Assembly: GCA_019323525.1 (NCBI GenBank)
Contig: JAHWHD010000045.1
Coordinates: forward strand, 1-23,577
Origin: Candidatus Woesearchaeota archaeon
GTDB lineage: Archaea; Nanobdellota; Nanobdellia; Woesearchaeales; JAHWHD01
Direction: 5' to 3'
Length of the DNA: 23,577 bases
In this document: positions 7,802 to 14,363 of the stretch, piece after piece
How the letters are laid out: the number at the start of each line of letters is the position of its first letter
How positions within the stretch are numbered: position 1 is the first letter of the stretch
Program-made: the position numbers and the translations under genes
Notes under the pieces: model-generated
The model's input: the letters and a program-made list of their open reading frames with translations, nothing else
Databases searched by the model: none
What the model was told of the DNA's origin: nothing

Positions 7802-10294
7802 TTAAAGCGCATCACATAGGTCGCAAACAAATTTCCATGGACTCTCCATCCAATCGTCTATCTCTGACCTGAACTTGATTGTGCCGTCATTTAATTCTTT
7901 CTGGAACTTCTCATATTCGCCAGGTTTCCAGTACTTGGTAGCGTTTTCTTGGCTTCTTTTCTCTGCGTTAGCTCTCCACTGTTCAAATCTTGCAGTGTCT
8001 TGTTTGTATATCTCTTCATAATCGCGTCTTACTTCGTTTCTCATCTCTACAAGGTCGAGGCCAACAACTGCGTCTTCGTTTCCAAGATTTGCAGCCTTAA
8101 AGAATGCTATCTGTGCATCTTCTAAGTTCTTAATACCTGATTCGTAGTCTGCAAATCCTTCGCTAAGAAGTTCATAACCTTTCTGAGTATTCAAGCTAGC
8201 ATATCCCTGCATAAGTCTGGCTCCGTGTTCGCTTTTAGGGAATTTGCATTCTTTTAGAGCTTCTTCATATTTCTTGATTGCAGTATCAGTATCAGCATCT
8301 TCAAGCTCTTCTTCCATTGCTGCAATCTGGGCAGCTTCTCCTTTGTAGAACTTGTCGCTTAACCCTTTGATATCTTCTTTTCTTTTTTGACCGTTATCCA
8401 TGTCAAGAACTGCTAATCTATTGAATGTCTCCCATGCAGAGCCAGTATCTTCGTTATTTTCAACAGCCTTATACGCAAGGTCGACCAGTTCGTCTTTATC
8501 TGTGCCTAATGCATATGCAATGCCCAGACCTTTATTGAACTTTGTGTAATCTCCTTCCTCTTGAGCCTTTCTGATAGTATCCAAAAGATCCTTCTCAAGC
8601 TCTGCAGTGTCCATTCCTTTCTCTTTAGCTTCCTTAAAGAGTTTTGCTGCGTCGTCTTTGCTTTGGGGGTCGTGGTTTAGGTAAGCAAGCGCAGCATTCA
8701 CCAGACTGTCTTTCACTTTATCAAAGTCTTTAGATTCAATACCTTTCTTAGATTGTTCTAGATATGCGCTTGACACTTTCTTTGCAATGTCTGCGTCACT
8801 GTACTGGCTGCGTGCTGAAAATCCAAGCGCGATTGGCAGTACTTGGTCTCTTAGCTCTGGTTTTTCCTCTCCGATTTCAATTAGTGTTTTTGAAACCTGG
8901 TTAAGGTCAACGCCCATTCTGTCAAGTTTAGCGGCATCATCGCCTTCTAACTTTTCTCCAGAGTATCTTTTTGCAAGGTCCTTTACCATGAAGCCTAAAG
9001 ATTCTTCAAAGTCTCCATCCAGAGCTTCTTTCTTGAACTTTGCAAGCGCGATAGGAAGCTCTTCATCGAGTAATTCCTCACGAAGCCCTTCTACAAGACC
9101 CTTATAATCTTCTGGGATTGAGCTTATCCTGTATATGTCTAATTCGTTTTTTATATACTTAGCACCTTCGTTTAAAACTTCGAACTTGTCATTGTCATCT
9201 TTTTCCTGTCCTGCTCTCATTACAACTAGGTCTATATAATCCTCAAGCAGTTTTCCACGAAGTTTCCAGAATTCTGCGTCTTTTTTCAGGCCTTCAAGAG
9301 TAGGCTCTGTAAGTTCGATAGCCTGTACAAAGTAGTTTGCTGCTTTTTCCAGAGCAGTTTTAGAATATTCTAGGTCGTTATTCTCAAGCCATTCTTTCCA
9401 AGCTCTTTTAATACCTATATCTTTACCTTCTTTCTCGCTTTCCAGCCACTTATACTCTCTTACTTTATCTCTTGCTTTCAAAAGAGGTTCTGACTTTGCA
9501 TGATCGAGAATCTGTTTTGCCTTATACCTTAACTGTCTTACCTGCTTTTCATAGTCTCCTGTAAGCAACAGGCTTGCAGCTGTTGTTTCTGCATTAAACG
9601 CTCTTCCTTTTCCAAGCTCTGTTCTGTAATATGTTCTTAGCTTTCTTGTAAGGCTGTCCGGAACTTTAAAATCTTCGTCCTGGCCTTCACCGTACATTTT
9701 AAGCTTATTTGCGTACTTGACACCTTCCTTTAATGAACGTTTCTTCTCTAGGCTATCAAGTTTATCAAGTTTATCCTGGTCAAAGAATTCCAAAACAATA
9801 TCTGAAAATGCGTCTGGGTTAAACCTTTTATCTCCTACACTGCCATCAGCGTTTGGAAGGTTAACCCTTGCTGTTTCAAGATACTTTATTGCCTTTTCAA
9901 TTGAACTGTCAAGCCCTTCTTTAGGTGTTGGCTCGACCCTAAGGGCATTGCCCATCCTTTCCCAGTTTCTTTTAACAGTATCCCATGTGTACGATGGTAG
10001 ATTTCTAACATGTGTTGGTGTTGAAGCCAAAGCATCTATAGTCGCTGAAATCTTTGGGGTTGCCCAGTCAGCGGCTCTATTAAGTGTGGGGTCAATATGT
10101 TCGTGAATCCATTGGTTCCTGTTCTGTACAATTTCACTTTCAGGGTTTATTGTATGATTATAGGTGGAATTCGCGAATGCAGCAGCCTGTTCCTTGCTCC
10201 AGTTATAGAATGCAGCAGCCTGTTCCCTGCTCCAGTTATATTTTTGTCTAAGAAATTCAATTATTCTTTCAGTTCTTGATAGTTCATCAACCAT
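7802..10294 (-). CDS. Large soluble helical-repeat protein (TPR/Sel1-like), unknown function
   Basis: An 830-residue protein without a signal peptide, built almost wholly of amphipathic helices. Several segments have the spacing of tetratricopeptide/Sel1 repeats, for example YANKLKMYGEGQDEDF, DAAKLFKEAKEKGMD and IAFFKAANLGNEDAVVG; the last is close to a Sel1 motif. Such solenoids are protein-interaction scaffolds. The N-terminus carries two adjacent copies of YNWS(R/K)EQAAAF, encoded by a 33-bp tandem duplication. The C-terminus ends with a CDLC pair. The start is supported by GAGG at 10302-10305. It lies 18 bases after the stop of the upstream anchored-protein gene, forming an operon with it. 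No enzymatic motif was seen. Confidence 0.85.
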   Translation of the reverse strand: MVDELSRTERIIEFLRQKYNWSREQAAAFYNWSKEQAAAFANSTYNHTINPESEIVQNRNQWIHEHIDPTLNRAADWATPKISATIDALASTPTHVRNLPSYTWDTVKRNWERMGNALRVEPTPKEGLDSSIEKAIKYLETARVNLPNADGSVGDKRFNPDAFSDIVLEFFDQDKLDKLDSLEKKRSLKEGVKYANKLKMYGEGQDEDFKVPDSLTRKLRTYYRTELGKGRAFNAETTAASLLLTGDYEKQVRQLRYKAKQILDHAKSEPLLKARDKVREYKWLESEKEGKDIGIKRAWKEWLENNDLEYSKTALEKAANYFVQAIELTEPTLEGLKKDAEFWKLRGKLLEDYIDLVVMRAGQEKDDNDKFEVLNEGAKYIKNELDIYRISSIPEDYKGLVEGLREELLDEELPIALAKFKKEALDGDFEESLGFMVKDLAKRYSGEKLEGDDAAKLDRMGVDLNQVSKTLIEIGEEKPELRDQVLPIALGFSARSQYSDADIAKKVSSAYLEQSKKGIESKDFDKVKDSLVNAALAYLNHDPQSKDDAAKLFKEAKEKGMDTAELEKDLLDTIRKAQEEGDYTKFNKGLGIAYALGTDKDELVDLAYKAVENNEDTGSAWETFNRLAVLDMDNGQKRKEDIKGLSDKFYKGEAAQIAAMEEELEDADTDTAIKKYEEALKECKFPKSEHGARLMQGYASLNTQKGYELLSEGFADYESGIKNLEDAQIAFFKAANLGNEDAVVGLDLVEMRNEVRRDYEEIYKQDTARFEQWRANAEKRSQENATKYWKPGEYEKFQKELNDGTIKFRSEIDDWMESPWKFVCDLCDAL
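10175..10240. repeat. 33-bp tandem duplication, two copies, one mismatch
   Basis: 10175-10207 and 10208-10240 are identical except for T at 10194 versus C at 10227. The unit is a multiple of three and lies in the helical-repeat gene. It duplicates eleven residues in frame (YNWSREQAAAF then YNWSKEQAAAF). The near identity argues for a recent slippage or duplication event. Confidence 0.95.
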
Positions 10295-10312
10295 TTTTAT
10301 GCCTCTTTTTAA

Positions 10313-10978
10313 TTAAAAATGATACGTGACTCTTGGTCCAAGCCTTGTATTGTGTGAACCTTCTGCGCAAAGCGCGTCAAGTGTATCGTAAGTTTTTCTG
10401 CTACGTTGAAATCTTGCCATTGCTCCGTCAGACTCTCTTTCTCTTTCTTCTAGAAGCGTCGCCCATTTATCCTGTACGCGAGACCACCCAGATCCCTGTG
10501 TGAGTGGCGTCATCTCGATTGACCATGGTTTGCTGTCTACAGAGCCTGTCCATTCAAGCCTTGTAAGTTCATATTTGTTACCTCTGCCGAGTTCCATAAC
10601 AGCAAACACCTTGTCATAGACAAAATCTTTTCGCCTTTTTGTAATCTTGCCATTAACATATTCGTTGACCTTTTTTGTTTCTGGCTGTTTAAAGTAAATC
10701 TCAAACTCTTTCTTAAGAATTCTATTCCCGCGATCGTAAGTGTGCGTGCAAACGATTCCTTTAGTGTTTGCCCTCTCTCTAAGGTCAAGCCACCCTTTCC
10801 AGTTCGGATCTGATGGCAGTCTCATCTGAGACCTTCGTAATCCTCTTACCACTCTTGCGGGTCTTGCCTTGTGGCCAGCTTTATCAGCGGTGTACCATCC
10901 ATGTAGAAGTGCACCTCCGCCAAATCCTAGTATTGCTGCTAAAGTTCCGATTGCGATTGTTGCTTTCACGCTAGGCAT
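10313..10978 (-). CDS. N-terminally membrane-anchored protein, unknown function
   Basis: A 221-residue protein with one hydrophobic N-terminal helix rich in Gly/Ala (about residues 7-30: AIGTLAAILGFGGGALLHGW), acting as an anchor or uncleaved signal. A basic, soluble remainder would then lie outside the membrane. The middle is strand-like with charged turns (FEIYFKQPETKKVNEYVNG, YDKVFAVMELGRGNKYELTR), and the C-terminal third is helical and Arg/Glu-rich. Two Cys (in GIVCTHTY and DALCAEG) could pair. I recognise no family. A GGTGAT ribosome site (10987-10992) and a TATA box (11027-11040) support the start. It is the first gene of an operon with the 830-residue helical-repeat protein, so the pair may form a membrane-anchored scaffold (inference). 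Confidence 0.8.
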   Translation of the reverse strand: MPSVKATIAIGTLAAILGFGGGALLHGWYTADKAGHKARPARVVRGLRRSQMRLPSDPNWKGWLDLRERANTKGIVCTHTYDRGNRILKKEFEIYFKQPETKKVNEYVNGKITKRRKDFVYDKVFAVMELGRGNKYELTRLEWTGSVDSKPWSIEMTPLTQGSGWSRVQDKWATLLEERERESDGAMARFQRSRKTYDTLDALCAEGSHNTRLGPRVTYHF

Positions 10979-11026
10979 TTTAGATTATCACCATAAGTTT
11001 CAATATTGAATAGTATGACGCAACTA

Positions 11027-11040
11027 CTATATAAATCTTT
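11027..11040 (-). promoter_or_regulatory. TATA box of the anchored-protein operon
   Basis: AAAGATTTATATAG on the minus strand, about 55 bases before the ATG. It belongs to a divergent promoter pair with the microprotein gene at 11135. Confidence 0.5.
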
Positions 11041-11048
11041 CGGTTTTT

Positions 11049-11069
11049 AATCACTGTCAAGTGGTGATT
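11049..11069. promoter_or_regulatory. Inverted repeat between divergent promoters (candidate operator)
   Basis: AATCAC (11049-11054) and GTGATT (11064-11069) are perfect complementary arms with a nine-base centre. The repeat sits between the two divergent TATA boxes, a typical position for a shared operator. No regulator is identified. Confidence 0.35.
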
Positions 11070-11081
11070 ATTTAATATTAG

Positions 11082-11096
11082 AAATATTTATATATC
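11082..11096 (+). promoter_or_regulatory. TATA box of the 43-residue microprotein gene
   Basis: AAATATTTATATATC, about 45 bases before the ATG, followed by a GGTGAT ribosome site at 11125-11130. Confidence 0.5.
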
Positions 11097-11134
11097 TTGT
11101 ATATAATAATAGTGTTAAAAAGAAGGTGATATTC

Positions 11135-11266
11135 ATGAATAACAAAGGCTTTGTTACTAGTTATATTGATTGGTTCAAGGGTTTTATAGGTGGTTTGATC
11201 TTAGGCATTTTACTGACTTATCTAGTAGCTAAGGGCATTATACCTCTAGCGTTCAGTATCTGTTAA
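11135..11266 (+). CDS. Single-helix membrane microprotein, 43 residues
   Basis: A short gene beginning MNNKGFVTSYIDWFKG, followed by one transmembrane helix (about residues 17-38; FIGGLILGILLTYLVAKG) and ending PLAFSIC. The charge pattern is simple and no known family is recognised. Support comes from an AAGGTGAT ribosome site five bases upstream, a TATA box at the right distance and a clean stop (TAA 11264-11266). It is divergent from the anchored-protein/helical-repeat operon and converges on rpl35ae. It may be a small accessory subunit or regulator of a membrane complex; nothing in the sequence says which. Confidence 0.65.
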   Translation: MNNKGFVTSYIDWFKGFIGGLILGILLTYLVAKGIIPLAFSIC

Positions 11267-11282
11267 AAGAAAAACTATTTTT

Positions 11283-11540
11283 TTATTCGATCTTTACTTT
11301 CTTGCCAACGCTTTGGCCAGGCATTCCTGTCTCGAAAATGGCTCTAACAGCGCCTTTATTTCCATGAGCGGATTTAACCTCGCCTTTGAGCTCTTTTCCG
11401 CTAGAAGTGGTAAAAACAACCTTTTTTCCTATTAATTCAGCAGCTTTTTCTTTATTCTCAACGCCAGCTACCTTTAGGATCATATGATTATCCTTTTGTG
11501 TGTGTCTTCCTGACCTGAAGTTTACAATGACTGCTTCCAT
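11283..11540 (-). CDS. rpl35ae: Ribosomal protein L35Ae (eL33)
   Basis: An 85-residue large-subunit ribosomal protein of the archaeal/eukaryotic L35Ae family. Signature stretches are NFRSGRHTQKDN near the start, ELIGKKVVFTTSSGKELKG in the middle and HGNKGAVRAIFETGMPGQSV near the end, in family order and at normal length. The gene stands alone. It has no ribosome site, and GGTTTATATA at 11562-11571 is centred about 26 bases before the ATG, so the message should be leaderless. That TATA box lies 2-3 bases from, but does not cross, the stop codon of the preceding gene (11574-11576). The first 14 codons are partly duplicated at 12705-12748 in a chimeric mini-gene. Confidence 0.95.
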   Translation of the reverse strand: MEAVIVNFRSGRHTQKDNHMILKVAGVENKEKAAELIGKKVVFTTSSGKELKGEVKSAHGNKGAVRAIFETGMPGQSVGKKVKIE

Positions 11541-11561
11541 ACTGCGATAGAATTAGTAAGG

Positions 11562-11571
11562 GGTTTATATA
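11562..11571 (-). promoter_or_regulatory. TATA box of rpl35ae (leaderless)
   Basis: TATATAAACC on the minus strand, 22-31 bases before the ATG. The same core recurs at 12763-12772 before the chimeric mini-gene, but seven bases closer to its ATG. Confidence 0.55.
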
Positions 11572-11573
11572 TG

Positions 11574-12191
11574 TTACGTAAGTTGACTCTCAATCAGTTC
11601 AATTTCTTCTTGGGTGAGTTTAGACCTTATCTTTTCGTATATATACATGGCTTCTTTCTGGCTGGCTTCCACGATATCGTTAGAAGAACCTTGACAGAGT
11701 TCTATCCAATTACTTGGGAATTCTAGGATAGTGTTTGTCTTGTCTGCTCTTAAAAGGTTAAGTATGCTGCGGATTTTAGTGACAATATCTATATCTTCTT
11801 TACTGGGCTGCTTAACTTTTTTGTTAAAATCCTTGTAAGTTTCCAGACCTAATCTTTTTTTCTCATATCCTTCCAAGTGATAACCTACAACTAACAGTCC
11901 AGAAGGTAGTTTTAGATAGTTGCCAAAGACATCCCCGCAGCATGCAGGGTCAGAATCGACAAGGACAAAGCCAAGGTTTGGTTCAGCTGCGGCGACATCA
12001 AAACCGTCCCTGTTAGTGATTGTCACTAGATCGTCGCCTATCGTTTCAGTCTTGTAATCGTCCTTGAACAAGAAATCTGATAATATGTATCGTGAAGCTT
12101 TGACAAAGCTTTTAACATCGTCTACGGCTTTGATTAAAGGTCCTGAGCCAATATAGAGAGCTTCTGTTTTTCCTTCAAGTTGATGTGACAT
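11574..12191 (-). CDS. Conserved-looking hypothetical protein, 205 residues
   Basis: A soluble 205-residue protein I cannot place in a family. It has no signal peptide or membrane helix. The N-terminal half is alternating strand and helix (TEALYIGSGPLIKAVDDV, GFVLVDSDPACCGDVFGNYL, LLVVGYHLEGYEKKRLG), as in an alpha/beta domain, with a CC pair at DPACCGD. The C-terminal half is helical (EDIDIVTKIRSILNLLRADK, EEIELIESQLT). The start is supported by a TATA box (12212-12222) about 25 bases upstream and no ribosome site, consistent with a leaderless mRNA. Its stop is 33 bases before the rpl35ae start. Confidence 0.75.
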   Translation of the reverse strand: MSHQLEGKTEALYIGSGPLIKAVDDVKSFVKASRYILSDFLFKDDYKTETIGDDLVTITNRDGFDVAAAEPNLGFVLVDSDPACCGDVFGNYLKLPSGLLVVGYHLEGYEKKRLGLETYKDFNKKVKQPSKEDIDIVTKIRSILNLLRADKTNTILEFPSNWIELCQGSSNDIVEASQKEAMYIYEKIRSKLTQEEIELIESQLT

Positions 12192-12211
12192 ATTCTTTAT
12201 AGCTGAAGGTT

Positions 12212-12222
12212 GTTTATAAATG
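12212..12222 (-). promoter_or_regulatory. TATA box of the 205-residue gene (leaderless)
   Basis: ATTTATAAACA on the minus strand, centred about 26 bases before the ATG. Confidence 0.5.
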
Positions 12223-12255
12223 TTATATGGATAAGAATTAAAGAAAAAATGTTTT

Positions 12256-12612
12256 TTAAGATTCGTATGGGTTTACATAGCTTGTTAGCAGGTTCATAAC
12301 TTCATTAACATCTTTTTGTTTCTGTTCATCTGTCATTATTGGTGTTCTTTCTGCTGTTGCTATTCCAACCATGGATAAGGTTACTTCAAAATATCTTGGA
12401 AAGTCTACTCTACCAACCTTGAGGTTAAACATAGAATAATCAACTATGTGGTTTCCCTCAATCTCTTCTCCTTCCCAGTCTTTTCTCCTTGTAGCAACAA
12501 CCTCTCCATCGACTTTATTCTGATAGTACCTCCATGACAAATCCTCAAGAAGTCCTGTCAATGCTAGATATTCCTGGTGATTTATCTCGTCTAGTTTAAT
12601 GTTTTTTGCCAT
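12256..12612 (-). CDS. Hypothetical protein, 118 residues
   Basis: A small soluble, acidic protein of mixed helix and strand (EYLALTGLLEDLSWRYYQNK, then RVDFPRYFEVTLSMVGIATA). The central region carries charged residues (RRKDWEGEEIEG), and the helical end finishes MNLLTSYVNPYES. No family is recognised and there is no membrane segment. The frame also has an ATG at 12633, but the TATA box at 12643-12654 is only 10-21 bases from it and 31-42 bases from the ATG at 12612. The latter is therefore preferred (start MAKNIKLDE, with a short or absent leader). It is followed downstream by the 205-residue gene, which has its own promoter. Confidence 0.7.
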   Translation of the reverse strand: MAKNIKLDEINHQEYLALTGLLEDLSWRYYQNKVDGEVVATRRKDWEGEEIEGNHIVDYSMFNLKVGRVDFPRYFEVTLSMVGIATAERTPIMTDEQKQKDVNEVMNLLTSYVNPYES

Positions 12613-12642
12613 TTTAATTAATTTAATAGTCATATGTATTTA

Positions 12643-12654
12643 ATCATTTATATC
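12643..12654 (-). promoter_or_regulatory. TATA box of the 118-residue gene
   Basis: GGATATAAATGA on the minus strand. Its distance favours the ATG at 12612 over the one at 12633. Confidence 0.45.
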
Positions 12655-12661
12655 CTCTAAT

Positions 12662-12748
12662 CTATATCAAGAAAAATAGCATAACAGGAAGTAAAATACA
12701 TCCCATTGTATGTCTTCCTGACCTGAAGTTTACTATATTTGATTCCAT
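12662..12748 (-). pseudogene. Chimeric mini-gene: 5' end of rpl35ae fused to 3' end of the TctA-like gene
   Basis: An uninterrupted 28-codon frame. Residues 1-14, MESNIVNFRSGRHT, match the rpl35ae start (MEAVIVNFRSGRHT). Residues 15-28, MGCILLPVMLFFLI, match the very end of the permease gene (MGCLLLPVMLFFLI, then stop). At DNA level 12711-12733 is identical to 11503-11525, and 12666-12688 is identical to 13102-13124. A TATA-like box as in rpl35ae is present at 12763-12772, but about seven bases too close for leaderless use of this ATG. It is either a relic junction of a duplication or deletion, or a real microprotein with one membrane helix; I lean to relic. Both parents are intact on either side. 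Confidence 0.85.
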
Positions 12749-12762
12749 AAAATCAATGAACA

Positions 12763-12772
12763 GGTTTATATC
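12763..12772 (-). promoter_or_regulatory. TATA-like box upstream of the chimeric mini-gene
   Basis: GATATAAACC on the minus strand, nearly the same as the rpl35ae TATA box. It is centred about 20 bases before the ATG instead of 26, so a transcript would begin slightly inside the frame. Confidence 0.35.
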
Positions 12773-12858
12773 TGTTTTTGGTGTGTTGTCGTACTTCGGT
12801 ATTGTTGAAGCTAATTTAATACACAGTGCATTCTAAGTTCAGAAAAAATATAATTTGT

Positions 12859-13059
12859 CTAAAAAAGAGTCGATGCGTATTGTATTAGCTCATATGCTCC
12901 TTTTGCTATGGCTGTATCAACAATAAACTGCGCGGCTAAAATCCCTCCAATAGCGACATGCCCTCCGTCTTTAGCATAGTAAGGAATTAGTCTGCCAGGG
13001 ACTAGCATGTCAACTAGTGTCGGTTTATAGTTATTTTCAACTTCTGTTTCTTGATTCAT
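12859..13059 (-). CDS. Small hypothetical protein with one hydrophobic helix, 66 residues
   Basis: The N-terminal third is polar and acidic (MNQETEVENNYKP). A hydrophobic, Gly/Ala-rich stretch follows at about residues 34-54 (HVAIGGILAAQFIVDTAIAKG) that could be a membrane helix, and it ends YELIQYASTLF. No family is recognised. A TATA box at 13077-13090 is centred 25 bases upstream and there is no ribosome site, as in the leaderless genes of this window. It lies between the permease gene and the chimeric mini-gene on the same strand. Confidence 0.6.
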   Translation of the reverse strand: MNQETEVENNYKPTLVDMLVPGRLIPYYAKDGGHVAIGGILAAQFIVDTAIAKGAYELIQYASTLF

Positions 13060-13076
13060 ACTAGTTGGGAGGGTTA

Positions 13077-13090
13077 CTTTATTTAAAAAG
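13077..13090 (-). promoter_or_regulatory. TATA box of the 66-residue gene (leaderless)
   Basis: CTTTTTAAATAAAG on the minus strand, centred about 25 bases before the ATG, in the short gap after the permease gene. Confidence 0.5.
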
Positions 13091-13097
13091 ATATTGG

Positions 13098-14309
13098 TTA
13101 AATCAAGAAAAATAGCATAACAGGCAAAAGCAGGCAGCCCATCGCGTGGTTCTTGCCGACATTAGTTAATGCAGGGACCAATCCAGCTGCTGTGCTTATT
13201 AATAATACTAGTATCCCTAATGGTTTAGAAAAAATGAAAACTAAAACAATGATTAAAATAATAATTCCAATGATAAGTTTCTGATAATTTATCTTGTTTA
13301 TCACCTTTGCAAATATTCTAGTTATCCTTAAAGCAAGTAGAGTGGCAATGCCGCCTACGATCAAAGCTACTGAGATAAAGACGATCAGTTCTGCAATTGA
13401 GATTGATTTCAAGATTTCCATTACAGCTATGACTGCTCCGTTCCTGGCTTTTTGTAGAGTATACAAAGTTACTAATGAGAATACAAAGTTTACAGTGTTA
13501 ACACCTCCTACTAGTATCATGAAACCGTTGTTGCCTATGTCTCCTGTAAGTTGTGTTCCTATGATTGCAGCCTGTGCAGCTCCAAGTCCTGGAAATAAGC
13601 CTGTCAATGTACCTGAGAATGTTCCAGCTGCAACTGCTTTTGTTGTGTCTTTTGCAGAGACATGGATATCTTCAGTTATCTCTTGCTTTGGTAATACTGT
13701 TTTTGTCTGTAATGACATCACTAAGATGCTAAGGCCGAAAAGACCTGACAAAAGCGGAAATAATGGTTGCTCCAGATTATTAAGGTTGAGAACAATCAAA
13801 CCTAAGATCCCTGATATTGAGAAAACTGCAAATGCCCAGAACCTCTTTTTCCATGTTGCCTCCTTTAGAATCATAAATAAAACAACAACCAGCAATATCC
13901 AGCCCATGACTGGTTTTACAGTTGCATAGATAAGGGGTGCAATCGGTATGAGTGCTGGTATTATAGCAACAGTAAAAATCAAACACAACAAAGAACCGAT
14001 GACAGTCAGTTTTACAGCTTCGTATCCTTTACCTTTCAATAACAGTCTATGGCCTGGCAAGACAGCTAATGCAGTGTCAGCATCAGGAGCTCCTAGGAAT
14101 ATCGATGGAATTGAATCAAGAAAAGTGTGAGTGATCGACATTGAAATGATAAAGACTGCCAAAACAAGAGGGGATGTAAAACCTAGAAGGTAGCCTGTCA
14201 ATGATAGAAGGATTATAGATATCAGGTTTACATGGACACCTGGAATTAGGCCTGTTATTGTTCCGAAAAGGATTCCAACCAATAGCGCAGCTATGATTGC
14301 TGTGAACAT
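13098..14309 (-). CDS. TctA-family membrane permease (archaeal stand-alone type)
   Basis: A 403-residue polytopic membrane protein with about ten hydrophobic helices. The family signature GxxxGxxPG occurs twice, once per half: GTITGLIPGVHVN (16-28) and GTLTGLFPGLGAAQ (233-246). FLGAPDADTALAVLPGHRLL (71-90) is the other conserved TctA block. In bacteria TctA is the large permease of tripartite tricarboxylate carriers; no TctB or binding-protein gene is present here. Archaeal homologues often stand alone and their substrate is unknown. A TATA box (14331-14343) 28 bases upstream suggests a leaderless mRNA. The last 14 codons are partly duplicated in the chimeric mini-gene at 12662-12748. Confidence 0.9.
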   Translation of the reverse strand: MFTAIIAALLVGILFGTITGLIPGVHVNLISIILLSLTGYLLGFTSPLVLAVFIISMSITHTFLDSIPSIFLGAPDADTALAVLPGHRLLLKGKGYEAVKLTVIGSLLCLIFTVAIIPALIPIAPLIYATVKPVMGWILLVVVLFMILKEATWKKRFWAFAVFSISGILGLIVLNLNNLEQPLFPLLSGLFGLSILVMSLQTKTVLPKQEITEDIHVSAKDTTKAVAAGTFSGTLTGLFPGLGAAQAAIIGTQLTGDIGNNGFMILVGGVNTVNFVFSLVTLYTLQKARNGAVIAVMEILKSISIAELIVFISVALIVGGIATLLALRITRIFAKVINKINYQKLIIGIIILIIVLVFIFSKPLGILVLLISTAAGLVPALTNVGKNHAMGCLLLPVMLFFLI

Positions 14310-14330
14310 TTAAATAATTAAATTAAATAT

Positions 14331-14343
14331 CAAATATAAATTT
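14331..14343 (-). promoter_or_regulatory. TATA box of the TctA-family gene (leaderless)
   Basis: AAATTTATATTTG on the minus strand, centred about 28 bases before the ATG. Confidence 0.5.
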
Positions 14344-14363
14344 ATCTTATGATATTTCTATTA

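Noticed and set aside
10313..10330. C-terminal Phe (VTYHF) of the 221-residue protein as an outer-membrane beta-barrel signature
   Set aside because: That signal belongs to Gram-negative bacteria; the rest of this window is archaeal and the protein has an N-terminal helical anchor.
12749..12858. Possible gene in the gap upstream of the chimeric mini-gene
   Set aside because: Only frames of a few codons are present; apart from the TATA-like box nothing was seen.
13294..13929. 211-codon plus-strand frame opposite the TctA-family gene
   Set aside because: The minus-strand frame carries clear family motifs; the plus-strand one has none and no promoter or ribosome site.
13098..14309. Complete tripartite tricarboxylate transporter
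   Set aside because: Only the TctA-type permease is present; neither a TctB nor a binding-protein gene lies nearby, so a citrate-type transporter is not claimed.
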